A stretch of DNA of 64,000 bases. Origin: Ophiura sarsii. Taxonomy: Eukaryota > Echinodermata > Ophiuroidea > Amphilepidida > Ophiuridae. The notes beneath the pieces are model-generated. The model worked only from the letters and a program-made list of their open reading frames with translations, was not told the origin of the DNA and did not search any database. Below are positions 47,807 to 58,834 of this stretch, piece by piece. Positions within the stretch are counted from its first letter, which is position 1, and every line of letters starts with the position of its first letter. The stretch spans positions 42,180,768 to 42,244,767 of the forward strand of contig CM069449.1 in the NCBI GenBank assembly GCA_035610835.1. The letters are read 5' to 3'. The position numbers were made by a program, and so were the translations under genes.

Positions 47807-48043
47807 CACTTTCCACGCGTCTGCAGACGACAATTCCAAATGTTCACAAAATGTTTCAAAAATGTCAAAATAATTAAATTTCATAACCATATTTGGAATA
47901 ACCATGAGAAATGCATTAAAATAAGTACAAACATGCCTAATATTGGTTCAATAAGCCTTGAGATAGACTTTGAAAGTTGGGAAAGGTTTCTGAAACTCTG
48001 TTTTTAGATTATGGTAAAACTAATAATAGCCGCGTGGAAAGTG
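47807..48043. mobile_element. CACTTTCCACGCG MITE with TTAA target (unit 2)
   Basis: Perfect 13-bp terminal inverted repeats CACTTTCCACGCG and CGCGTGGAAAGTG, flanked by TTAA (47803-47806, 48044-48047). This is the best-preserved copy and defines the family. Confidence 0.85.
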
Positions 48044-49918
48044 TTAACATTCCCATTTTCTTAAACGCCATTACGCGACTATGAAGAATTGCCTAGCCGA
48101 GCAGTGCTTTACAACTAATTGAATTACACTAAACTTGAATAAAGCATCAGAGACCATTTACGTTTGACTTTTCTCGCACAGAGGAGATTAACATGAACAT
48201 TTTAAAGGTGTAATGTTCCGATCACCTTTTTCTTTGGCTATGATTTTTTTTCACATCAAGATATTTTGATATCAGAAGAATCCACATGTTTTTCTCATTA
48301 TGTCTGTAGAGTCTTAGAGGCCAAAAATATTACATTTAGAAATTACAGGCTAAAATGTGGTGAATTACTGCCAAAGGTGGTTAACCATGCACCCGTCAGT
48401 TTGTGTACTACTCAATCGGCAAATTTCTTGCGACCTTGTGCTTCTAAAATAAGAACCATTGGAGTACTCGTTATGCAAGAGTTATGCAACTCAAAATTTG
48501 GAATGCGACAGTTTTAAGGATGACCTTTCATGTAAAATAGAAAACATCAAGTTGAAAATCGAGCCAGCAATCAGAACATCTACCTTTAAATTCCATTCAT
48601 AAATTATCGTAGTACGCAAAATTTGCCTTGTGATTGGCCAATAACAACTAATAATAAGCAACCACGACGATGTAAAGCCGTAGTCTGATTGGTCCATATT
48701 ACGCAAAACATCATAACAACTTTGATTGGCAGTTAGGTCAGGGGAATCCCCCGATAATCTGAAACAGCTGGTCTCCATTAAAGTATATTCAAGGCGTACT
48801 CAGCGATAATAAAATTTAGTCGTTTCCTTATGTAGGCGCGGCCTACGATTCTACTTTATTATCACAGCGACCAAAAAACAACCCTGTTCTACGAGCCCGA
48901 CCATTTAAAAAAAATTGTTAGACAATTCTTTTTTCGATTTATTCACTTTATTTTCTAAATTTCTTTGAAGAAAAAAATATTTAAAAAAAGAATTAGTTCT
49001 ATTAGTCGTACAATTCCCACGCAGTTATGACCACCTTGCCTCTCCTAGAGGTCAGTTCCTTTATGTTATGTTTTTTTTATTTTTACAGAAGTCATTACTG
49101 AATCAATGTTGATAGAAAGGATGGAACGTCACAGAAAACAACAAATTGAAGTAGTGTCCCATATTAACGTGTAGAGGCATCAGATATCAGGCTAACAAAT
49201 GAGTCGATGAAATATCAGTTTCAACTGCGCGTATTTAGCAATTTGCGTTAAGCAGGGAAATCATACCCCGTAAATAATTTTCTGTGAAAAAAACCCAATC
49301 ATATATTTAACTTTTGCAAACTTTTTGTAAATTTCAAAGTTGCTTATAATTTTACAGTTTAAAGTTTCTTATAATTTTTACAGTGTTAATATTACATCTT
49401 ACAGTTGTGTTAATTACTCTTTATTTTTTGTGTGTTTGTAGAGTTCCTCTGAGTTGGGGGGGGGGGGGGGGGGGGGGTGGGGCACTGCACCTTGTAGTGA
49501 TAGCACTCGTTTGCGCTTTCAGTGCTCCCTGGCATGCCTGGCTGCTCAGCTGACCTCCTATATTGTTTTGTTTATATTTTGGTGTTGAAAGCCTGTTGAA
49601 TGTATATTTTTTTTTAATGTATAGTCCAACACGGTAAAATATAGGGACATTCAATTTAACCTTGATAATCGCTGATAATTCACCATGTTTGCCTAAGAAC
49701 ACAATTTAAAATGTTTTAAAGTGGAATAAATGTAGCCAGAATGTTTATGGACTACGTGTTTGGAAGAACTATTTCATTTCTGATCGTGCAAAAAAGAAAA
49801 TCAGAATTCGAAAATTCTGATTGGTTAACCCTTACAGCCCTGAGCCCCATGAAATCCCGTTTGAAAACTATGCTGGCGGTTGATAAATACGCACGGAATT
49901 GTTAATTGCGGGCGCGTG

Positions 49919-50150
49919 ACCCCTAGTGGCCGAGTGGACTAATACACGGTCATCCATGCTGGAGGACCCGGGATCGAATCCTGTTGTCGGCAAGTCCGGT
50001 TTTCCCAGCTAAATTTCGCCCCGGATAGACCTTTTCAACATTTCTATCCCATGTGTTAGGGTTAATGAAATAGAATGTCACGTCTATTTGACATGGTTTC
50101 ATGTCTCAAGGCGATATATCAACAAAGGTTTGCGGCGGATGATCAGGTTA
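49919..50150 (+). mobile_element. tRNA-derived SINE-like sequence
   Basis: Contains a near-perfect Pol III A box (TGGCCGAGTGG, 49927-49937) and a B box (GGATCGAATCC, 49971-49981) 34 bases apart. The overall tRNA-Ser/Leu-like arrangement is clear, but stems are poor and there is no terminator T-run. Non-tRNA sequence follows ('ccggttttcccagctaaatt'), as in the body of a SINE. The 3' boundary is not determined. Confidence 0.5.
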
Positions 50151-50236
50151 TTTCTAGCCTATTGACACTTCAAGTGTTGTACATAAAGGAATGCTCAAAG
50201 GGGTAATTACTATTTACTGCACCATCTGCCATATAA

Positions 50237-50438
50237 CACTTTCCACTTTCCACGTGATTTTTCAGAAACCTTTCCCAACTTCCAAATTCTATCTCAAGAA
50301 TTACTGTACCAATACTAGGCATGTTTGTACTTATTTCAATGCATTTCTCATGGTGATTCCAAATAATGGTAATGAAATTCAATACATTTGACATTTTTGA
50401 AAAATATTATGCTATTTTTGAATTTCGTCTGCAGATAA
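50237..50438. mobile_element. CACTTTCC MITE copy, right end interrupted
   Basis: Begins CACTTTCC and carries the family body ('cagaaacctttcccaact', 'ctaggcatgtttgtactta') up to 'cgtctgcaga', where the next element (50439-50930) is inserted; the remaining right end is not found. Confidence 0.65.
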
Positions 50439-50930
50439 GGGAGCAGTTCCATTTGTACGCGATAAAAATTGCGAGAATGTTCCGGGCCCCGATGAGTTTT
50501 TTATCAGGCCCCGATGAGATTTTTATCGCGTACAGTTGCGAGAAGCAAAGGATTATTTATCGAGTAGCGTATTACCGCTTGTTTAAATATAACGAAAGAT
50601 AAGTGGTCGGTATGTAAATAGAGCTTCGGGCTATTTATTCTAGTTGTAAGGTACAAATTCAGCATTTCATGTTTTTAGAGATAATGTTATTGATTATGGA
50701 TGTTTAACGTAAATTGTATTATCCTAGTGTATTTGCTAAACAATGTCCCGCTCTATTTGCTAAACACACCCCAGGGTATGGCAGAGGCCTCGTATCGGGC
50801 CCCGATGTCTATTTTATCGGGGCCTGATGACTATTTTATCGCGAATCAACTTGAAAAACATCGGGTCCAAAACATATCAGGCCCCGATACAGTCGCGATA
50901 AATTTATCGCGTATAAATGGAACTGCTCCC
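50439..50930. mobile_element. Harbinger-like MITE with TAA target duplication
   Basis: Ends GGGAGCAGTTCCAT and its complement ATGGAACTGCTCCC are inverted repeats followed inwards by 'acgcgataaa'-type sequence. TAA lies at 50436-50438 and 50931-50933, matching the TWA target of PIF/Harbinger. GGCCCCGAT and its complement recur at least six times, making nested palindromes ('atcaggccccgatga'). No transposase. Confidence 0.78.
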
Positions 50931-50933
50931 TAA

Positions 50934-51960
50934 GTGATAAGGATCTATGCTGAAAGTCATTCAAATAGTTCATCTCAATTTTCAATTTCCAATAGCATTT
51001 CAAATATTTTCGGCATGCACGGCATATTCGTGAAAATTATTATTTTGACTTAAAATGTATTCGCACACTTCAAGCAATATGTGTATTTACCCGAATATAA
51101 GCATTGCGTTTGGCAGATGCGCCCTGTTTTCAGATTACTTATTATTTTTATACCTGAATCTTTATTGCCCTTGAAATATTCCAGTATATACCTGACTTTT
51201 GTATCGGCATTTAAAAAAAACCCAGTTTAATAACGCACGCTTTAATATCAGCAGTATTTACATGGGCTTTTAAAATAAGCTTATGTCAATCTTCAACTCG
51301 GATTTTAAAATATAGATGGAAATAAGAACATGGATTTTATTTTTCCAACCATCCCATATCTTCTACGTACTCAGTCAAAGACGATTTTAAGGATATCCCA
51401 CAATGCATTGCAGGAGCACCAGCCAACTAAGGCTTTTTTCATATGATGCATTTGTGGATAAGAAAAAGGAACATTAAGAACTAATTTATTAATGATGTAA
51501 ACAAGAATCTAAGGGCTCCAACGATGAATGAACTACGATGCCAGGATTTTGTGCGATGTTTATGGGAATCGAGACGAATTGCAGACCAGATTAAGGGCAT
51601 TTTTCAAAAACGCAATGCATTGTGGTGGTGTCTTTGGTACTGCGACTCCGTCAACTAAACCCTCGGAGCAATTAAGATAACAACACAGTACCTTTTTACC
51701 GAGCGAGCAAGCGAGCGAATGCGCAATAGACGCAACCCGTCCTATAACCGACTCAAATGACAGTGTTGCTTACCTGATACTCGAAGTAGCCCAAACTTGG
51801 TGCGGAAAGCAGCCCAAACATTATCACCATCATCCACCTTCGACGTGGTATCTGATTCTTGATTCCGAAATGCCTTTCTCTATACTAAAGGCTTATTGTA
51901 CGAAGAGATGCAAATTATATTGCTTTACTATAGCTGTCTATCGTTTACGCTTACTGAGAC
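50934..51960. other. Non-coding spacer
   Basis: AT-rich, no supportable gene. The part near 51380-51640 includes 'caatgcattg'-containing segments related in inverse to 33520-33610. Confidence 0.45.
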
Positions 51961-51964
51961 TACA

Positions 51965-53355
51965 GTCATCAAAAAGTAACTATACAGGTAATAAATGGGC
52001 TTCTTACTCTAAAAATATATCCTACCTAAGAATATTAAATTATAGAGTTGTTGAAAAATTCATCTTCTTTAATATGAGATATTGCACGCTACACTCTTAG
52101 AAGGTCAGGATCAAATATGAGACGAAAAGGATCAATTTTGATCCAGAAGCGGTATCACATATGAGCTTACCCTTTCCGGATCAAAGTGATCCGACAAGCA
52201 GGATCAAAAAGTTTGATCCGAAATGGGATCAAATATTTCTGTCAAATGATACTGAAACGGATCAAAATAATGATCCTGCTTGTCGGATCACTTTGATCCG
52301 GAAAGGGTAAGCTCATATGTGATACCGCTTCTGGATCAAAATTGATCCTTTTCGTCTCATATTTGATCCTGACCTTCTAAGAGACCCACTGCAGACTATA
52401 TATCGAGTGCAGTAAGCTTACTACATCGTGTAGGCCTAGTACATCGCAGTGATCGTGACATTTTGTGAGGAGCATTTTGACCGAAAATCGTACTGATGGC
52501 ACTGGTCAGGTACAAGAAATTTGTTCACAAGAATAGAGCATGTTCAAACATAAAAAATAAAACTACTTTACCGACAAAATCATGTAACATTTTACAGATT
52601 AGACTGGATAACTTACCGCGGTAATTCACCCTTGTTTCAATGGCGACCGAATTCAAAAGATCGTCTGCTTGTCGTCTATCGGTTTGCGAAAGAGTGACGT
52701 CAGTCACCTATTGACCAATGAACTTTTTCATCGAATTGATCCGGAAATCAGATCAAAGTTGATCAAGGTGAATTTGATCCGTTTGTTGATATCTATCTGG
52801 AAACGGATCAAAACGATCCGAAAACGGATCAAAACGATCCGAAAATGATCCTTAAAGGATCAAAACAAAGTGAGCCGGAAATCTACTCATGTATTTGATC
52901 CTGACCTTCTAAGAGTGTAAGATCAGGTGATAATTGAGGAAGTGACACTCCAAAATGTAAGGTGAAGTCTGATTTACATTTTCACATTTTTATTTTCTAC
53001 ACGCGAACCCATCTACGGGTACCTTTATCGATTACCGGTAGTGCAATTGGGGGATGCATGCGCAGGTTGAACAGTCGGCCGTATTTTTCCGATGGATCAA
53101 AACGCCACACACATGACATGCTACCTGTCATACTCTCCTCGTGTTGAAATGTAAAATGTGAAAATGAAATTGTGACTTTACCTTACATTTTGGATTGTCA
53201 CTTCCTTAATAATCACCCGATCCTAGCGTGCAATATCTCATATTAAGAAAGATGAATTTGTCAACAACTATATAATTTAATATTTTTAGGTAGGATATAT
53301 ATTTTTAGAGTTAGAAGCCCATTTATTACCTGTATAGTTACTTTTTTTGATGACT
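51965..53355. repeat. Large nested foldback
   Basis: The outer arms are reverse complements: 51965-52090 ('cagtcatcaaaaagtaacta' to 'gatattgcacgct') and 53228-53355. A second inner pair lies at 52920-52990 and 53148-53222 ('gaggaagtgacactccaaaa' and complement). The left arm is split from the inner arm by the 826-bp element at 52092-52917. Confidence 0.8.
52092..52917. mobile_element. GGATCAAA-rich inverted-repeat transposon, TA-flanked
   Basis: Terminal inverted repeats CACTCTTAGAAGGTCAGGAT and complement, with TA at 52090-52091 and 52918-52919. The opposite outer arm (53228 region, 'gatcctagcgtgcaat') reads as an empty site with one TA. The first ~290 bp are themselves a near-perfect palindrome (arms about 52095-52215 and 52265-52382) full of GGATCAAA and its complement, e.g. 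GGATCAAAGTGATCC. Further copies lie at 52735-52905. No transposase. Confidence 0.75.
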
Positions 53356-53591
53356 GATACTGGTTTTGCAGTGCTGCCAAATTTAAACTGGAAACTATTT
53401 ACACGAATAGACTAAACCTTTATTTAGGTTCTTCAACATATAAATTACAGTACAAAAGGAATAAGAACGTACACACTCTACATCGTTTTCTGAGTTAACT
53501 ACTGGGTGGAATTAATATCATAAAGTTAAGTTCCAATGAAGAAGGGTGGCCCAATTTAACGACAAAGTCACTTGACATACGCGTCAAAATA

Positions 53592-53801
53592 CACTTTCCA
53601 ATTTTAGAAACCTTTCCCAACATTCAAAGTCTTATCTCAAGAATAACTTAACCAAAACTAGGCATGTTTGTACTTAATATGTTAATGCATTTCTCATAGT
53701 GATTCCAAATATGATTACGAAGAGCAATAACTTTGACAATTTTGAAACATTTTGTAAAATTTTGAAACTGTCGTCTGCCGACGACTGCCGCGTGGAAAAT
53801 A
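53592..53801. mobile_element. CACTTTCC MITE copy
   Basis: Left end CACTTTCC, right end CCGCGTGGAAAATA followed by TTAA (53802-53805); body 'agaaacctttcccaacattc' and 'cgtctgccgacgac'. Left TTAA is lost ('aaatacac'). Confidence 0.7.
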
Positions 53802-54279
53802 TTAAGAACTAACAAAATTGGGCTTCTAAATACGTACCCTAGTAAACACTGTACGATGATAACAGTCTCGCCGTCGTATCGGATTGTATTGTTTGTTGAT
53901 TCTCAGCTAGCTGCTCATACGCAGCAACTCATCTTATCACATACACACACACACCGACCGACGGATGAATCGGTTTTGGCCAGAAGCACTGGATGATGCT
54001 AGATGCACCGGACGGACTGCTCTTATGGATTAAATTCCTGTATATGCATCAGGCATTGGATAATACCACGCAAATATGATGCAGGAATTGAAATTCAGAG
54101 TATGTTTAATATCATCTTTTTGAAATAAAACAAGTATTGCTTTAAAGTTATTATGTTGGAATATGGTAACTTCGTCGCGTAAGCTTCAACGCAAGATACG
54201 GATATAATTTGGAATATTTTATCGATATTATTTGAGAATTGATTGATTGATTCGTAGAAATCGTCAACGTATAAAAAAA

Positions 54280-54768
54280 ATGGACGCTTCCGGACTGATA
54301 GAGAGAAAATTTCGGGAGCACCCCCATCACCACTTCCACGATCGTAACCCCTGTCTTCCTCATCAACAAAGTGATATTATGAATAAGGAGGGGGAAGGGG
54401 GAGAGGAGGTTGAGGAGGGGGAGTATGAAAACATAATATCTACCTCTACCTCAAATCCGCACACCAGACTACAACAAGCGAATAAACACTCGGCAGACGA
54501 TCGTCCTAGAAAGCGCGCCAAACGTATCTTCTCTTTTGTATTTTCTGTTTATACCGCTACGTTATTTTTTGCCGTTTTGATAACCTTCACATGCGCCTTC
54601 CTCATAGTGAGAATACAAGAATTAGAAGTCTTCCTCAACCATCAGGATGGTTACATCCGGGAACTACGCAACCAATTTGAAGGTTTGCAGGATCCCGAAT
54701 CTAACAAGATTCTATCAGCAGAGCCGGCTCCACCATCGCCACCACTGAACTCAATGCAAGCATCCAGG
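54280..54768 (+). CDS. Exon 1 of a predicted type II transmembrane collagen-like protein
   Basis: Encodes 163 residues from an ATG in good context (AAAAATGG) to a consensus splice donor (AGG|GTGAGT). Residues 1-74 form a hydrophilic cytoplasmic tail with a His-rich patch (15-20) and an acidic run (37-50). 75-82 is a basic stop cluster (RPRKRAKR), 83-110 a single hydrophobic helix, 111-136 a short heptad-like coiled coil, and 145-158 is Pro/Ser-rich. A short internal tail, one signal-anchor helix and a coiled coil before a collagen region are the layout of MACIT collagens (XIII, XXIII, XXV) and gliomedin. The exon length (489 nt) leaves phase 0 and joins in frame to the exon at 60308. Reading continues 18 bp past the donor to an intronic stop, so it is not a complete gene. 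Specific orthology cannot be stated. Confidence 0.75.
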
Positions 54769-54804
54769 GTGAGTACTCGCTCTTAACCTTCATCATTCAT
54801 TGAA

Positions 54805-55613
54805 CACTTTCCACGCGGCTATTATGCACTTATCAATTGCATCCCCGGCCCCGGGGGACCCGGGGCATAGCGGGGACCATGCGGGGACCGTACGCAATCG
54901 TACAAAAAACGTTGCCCGGCTATGCGGGGGCGTGTACCGGGGACGTACAAAACATGCCCCCGCATAGCCGGGGCGTGTAGCGGGGGCGTACACCACTGAA
55001 AAATAAGCCGGGGAGTGGCCGGGCAGTGTAGCGGGGGCGTGCGCTAGGGTACACATGCACACCCCGGGCCATAGCCGGGGTGTACACATACATAGCGGGG
55101 GCGTCCTACGCTTTGGTACACACAATGTATACACCGGAAGAGTAGCAGGGGTGTATACACTTTGTCCCGGCTATGGGGGCCGGGACCGTACGCCGCCGTA
55201 CACTTTGTCCCGGCCACGGGGGGCCGGGACTGTAGCGGGGACGTACACAAAATGGTGCCCCGCCCTGCGGGGACCGTACACGACTATACCCGGGACGTCA
55301 CATCGGCAATTTGTACGTCCCGGCCCTAATCCCCGCTATCCCCGGGTCCCCCGGGGCCGGGACTGCAATTGATAAGTGCATTATTACTATATTAGTGTAC
55401 CATTACAAAAAAAACAGATTCAGAAACCTTTCCCAATTTTCAAAGTTTATTTTAAGGATTACTGAACTAATGCGAGGCATATTTGTACTTACTTCAATGC
55501 ATTTCTCATGATGATTCCAAATATGGTGATGAAATTCGATAATTTTGACATTTTTGAATCAATTTTGTGAAATTTTGGAATGTCGTCTGCAGACGCCTGA
55601 TGCATAGAAAGTG
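54805..55613. mobile_element. CACTTTCC MITE copy carrying a nested element
   Basis: Left end CACTTTCCACGCG at 54805, right end TAGAAAGTG at 55613 followed by TTAA. The family body lies right of the nested GC-rich element ('cagaaacctttcccaatttt', 'cgtctgcagacg'). Left target is TTGA, one base from TTAA. Confidence 0.75.
54825..55380. mobile_element. GC-rich inverted-repeat element with TTA target duplication
   Basis: Ends TGCACTTATCAATTGCA and complement, extended by matching GGCCCCGGGGGACCCGGGG. TTA lies at 54822-54824 and 55381-55383, as for PIF/Harbinger (TWA). The 556-bp interior is far more GC-rich than the window and consists of variants of GGGGRCGTACAC / CCCCGGCTATG; no coding gene. 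It lies inside the MITE at 54805-55613. Confidence 0.8.
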
Positions 55614-56794
55614 TTAAAAGAAAAATAGGTTCAATCGCGGTTATCCATTTAGCGAATTTGCTGCCATCTTGTCGGGAATAATAACTGTGTTTAAGATTTT
55701 CAGAAAGAAGACGCACGTGTTTCATGATTGTAGGCCAATTTATTAACACTGTTCATGCTCATGATGTGTAGGCCAATTCATTAACACGGTTCATGCAATG
55801 AATTGGACGTCAGGCACCATTCAATTGGATGTAGAATAGGCCGGTAGGATTCGCCTTTGTAGTCCGTTGCGCATGGATGTTATTATTCTGTAGGTTTAGT
55901 GATTCTTCTAACATGTAGAACATCCGATTTCCCCCCGAATGATATGTTGTAATTAGTAGGCCTATGTCTTAGATCAGCAAATGTCAATTTGGAGTAGAAC
56001 TACATGTTAGTTCAGAGTTATGATACCGGATACCCATAGCCTATATGGGACATGTATAAAATATGGAGAGACCAATGGTGATACGGTATATCCAAAATAG
56101 TATAAATAATTCAATCGTTATTTAATGTCAGGTATGGCAAATTACGAGTGCAATGTACAAGATATATACTAAACGATTATAACATTTAAAACCTAAGATT
56201 TTATTGTTATGTCGGTATATGCTATTCATTAATTAACTTACTAATTATTCATAATACATTATGTGCTAGTGGTTCCAAAATCTGTATCGAGACCATTTCG
56301 TTACTTAATTTATAAATCGAAATGAGACCCATTCAGATATAAGTGACTTATACGCATGAACCCTACGTACTGGTTTTGCTGCACGGCCTTAACGAAGTTA
56401 ACGATATACACTATCAACAATGTACAGTTAAGAACAACAAACCAACTGCACAGACTTTCAAAAATGTGTAGAGGGAAATTTATAGATGAACCTCTAGGCA
56501 CATGTTAATTAATTACGTTTGTATCCAGTTTGTTTTCATAGCGCAGTATAATTGAGGTTACTATTCAAACACGGTGGTGGTAATAAGATTAGCAACTGTT
56601 TTTCCAAATTAAGAGAACGCTAGTGTTTAAATTTACATTCACACTATACTAAACGTTCACATGGGGATACCAAACAGCTAATAGAATTTACAGGGTGAGC
56701 TAAAAAGAACGGGCTCCTTTTTGTCAAGGATGTATATAATTTCTGGTCTGTATGTTCAAATTGATTAGCAATATAACTTAGAATGATACTTCAT

Positions 56795-57655
56795 GAAGCC
56801 GTGCGAGAATATAAAATTCCCCAAATTCAGGTCATACCATATTCTTCAAATTTATAACATCGATATAATGTGTAGTAACGAACATTCTTCTTCTTAATCA
56901 CATTAATGTAAATGTATTCATCTTGTTTTATGCCTATTCACTAATACCGTACAATATTACAGAAAATTCGATCATAAAATAGTTCATATTGAGTACTTTT
57001 AGGTACATGCGTCAGGTAAAGCCGATGTAACAAATAAGAATCATGAATCTCTTTTTTCCAAATCGTCCATTGGGAAAAGTACTTTAGGTCTCAGGTAAAC
57101 CATTATAAACCAATATCGTTCAATACTGGAACATAAAGGTTACCAGTATCGCTCGATACTGGTACGATTATACTGTTCCAGTATCGGTCGATACTGGAAC
57201 AATTTTAAGTTCCAGTAACGAGCGATGGTACATATGCTACCAGTGTAATTTGTTCCAGTATTGAACGATACTGGTACAATACTGATTTTATATGCCGTTA
57301 TAGAGTAACTGTGAAATACATGTATAACGTACATGTATCATGATTCTTATTTGTTACATCGGCTTTACCTAACGCATGTACCTAAATATATGAACTCTTT
57401 TATGATCCAATTTTCTGTAATATTGTACGGTATAAGTGAATAGGAATGAAACACGATTTTTTTTCTCGATGAACATTCATGAGTATGTGCACTGACTTAC
57501 CATAAACCAATAGGAAACAACACGATGAATACATTTACATTAATTTGATTAAGAAGAAGAATGTTCGTTACTACACATTATATCGATGTTATAAATTTGA
57601 TGAATATGGTATGACCTGAATTTGGGGAATTTTATATTCTCGCACGGCGGAGAGG
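56795..57655. repeat. Inner foldback with arms of ~250 bp
   Basis: The left arm (56795-57055, 'gccgtgcgagaatataaaat' onwards) pairs with 57335-57655. About 57283-57775 is also copied in direct orientation at 59392-59893, so the right half exists twice. Confidence 0.75.
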
Positions 57656-57880
57656 AAGCGACAATACACGCTAGAAAATATACAAAGGACAAAGCTGTAA
57701 AGATTACTATACGGTATATACACAGTGTAATTAATTATTATATCATGTTCAACTTTCTTAGTGAAATTTACACTACTTGTACGATCACACTGTTCCAGTA
57801 TCGGTCGATACTGGAACAATTTTAAGTTCCAGTAACGAGCGATGGTACATTTGCTACCAGTGTAATTTGTTCCAGTACGC
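57110..57880. repeat. Cluster of palindromes of the type GTTCCAGTATCG-nn-CGATACTGGAAC
   Basis: At least five related ~24-26-bp palindromes lie in the centre of the foldback (57110-57280), with two more at 57792-57850. Examples are TACCAGTATCGCTCGATACT and GTTCCAGTATCGGTCGATAC followed by TGGAAC. They alternate with the non-palindromic 'gttccagtaacgagcgatgg'. Confidence 0.75.
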
Positions 57881-58675
57881 GCGCATTTCTTTACTCACAA
57901 ATATTGTCGGTTCACTTACATTTCTTGCCCACCCCATATCAATAACACAGCTACGCCACTGAGTACAGTCCAGATTCTAGGACCTAAAGTACACTTTTCC
58001 TTTCAGAAGTTTGCATCAATTTATATAATTGGAGTCCTTTTTTATAGCCAATCCACGGGATGGCAAATATCACGTCCTTCTACATTCCATTCCAATGCAG
58101 CATGCTTTCTAAAATCAGCCAGTCATGACAACAGAGAGCATCCATGTAGTCATGCGCAACGCACTACAAAGGGGAATCGCACCCGGCCTATTCCATATTC
58201 AATTGAATGACGTCCAATTCATTGCATGAACCGTGTTACCGAATTGGTTTACATATCATGAAACGGGTGTGTCTTCTTTCTAAAAAAGAAAGATATTATT
58301 CCCAACAAGATGGCAGCTAATCCATAATCTCTATGTGAATGATTGCACTCTCTTGGATTAACTCGAAAAAGGGTTTTTAATACAATTGATGTAACCATAT
58401 AATGCAATAATTGATTTGGAAAATACCTAAATTAAACGTAATTGAAAAATCTTTTAAACTCTGTTATGCATGAATGTGGAACAGCTTTGGCAAATGCACA
58501 CGTTTGGTTCCTAATTTCCGTAACATAAAGGCAATTCTTCTTTTAAAAACAGCGCAGTGCGTGGTAACTATATAATAGTTTGTTTTATATCATGATAGGC
58601 CTGATTTCAACCATGTGATAGTTTTTACTATCATTATGGCTGGGAAAGAATCATGTGATATCATGATATAAAACA

Positions 58676-58834
58676 AATATTGAATGCCTTTTGTTTGTGC
58701 AATAGTAAAACTATATCACTCGGTCCAATTTGGATTATTCCATTACACTCGGCATCGCCTCGTGCAATGGAAAAATCCAAATTTGACATTGTGATATAGT
58801 TTTTACTATCACACGCTCAGGCATTCAATATTTG
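58676..58834. repeat. Short foldback
   Basis: 'atattgaatgcc' ... 'atagtaaaactatatcac' on the left pairs with 'gtgatatagtttttactatc' ... 'ggcattcaatatt' on the right, around a centre holding 'aatttggatta' and 'aatccaaatt'. Confidence 0.7.

Larger units (their letters stand above)
42064..49825 (+). repeat. Segmental duplication unit 2
   Basis: Directly follows unit 1 and matches it in order and orientation. Private insertions are the LINE fragment 43476-43853, the 342-bp element 44127-44468, a foldback 45026-45603 plus adjoining 45604-45735, the TA-element 45984-46760, and about 49395-49620. Many small indels and point changes separate the units, so the duplication is not very recent. No protein gene is recognised besides the LINE fragment. 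Confidence 0.9.
55640..58330. repeat. ~2.7-kb foldback with ~220-bp arms
   Basis: Left arm about 55660-55880 (e.g. 'gctgccatcttgtcgggaat', 'gcaatgaattggacgtca'); right arm about 58115-58325 is its reverse complement with many changes. The left arm has a small tandem duplication of 'gtaggccaatt...acggttcatg'. A second foldback is nested inside. Confidence 0.7.

Noticed and set aside
54793..55372. Overlapping ORFs of 68-113 residues in the GC-rich element
   Set aside because: Low-complexity translations of the repeat on both strands; no domain.
54825..55380. CpG-island promoter
   Set aside because: Exact terminal inverted repeats and a TTA duplication show it is a mobile element inserted in a MITE.
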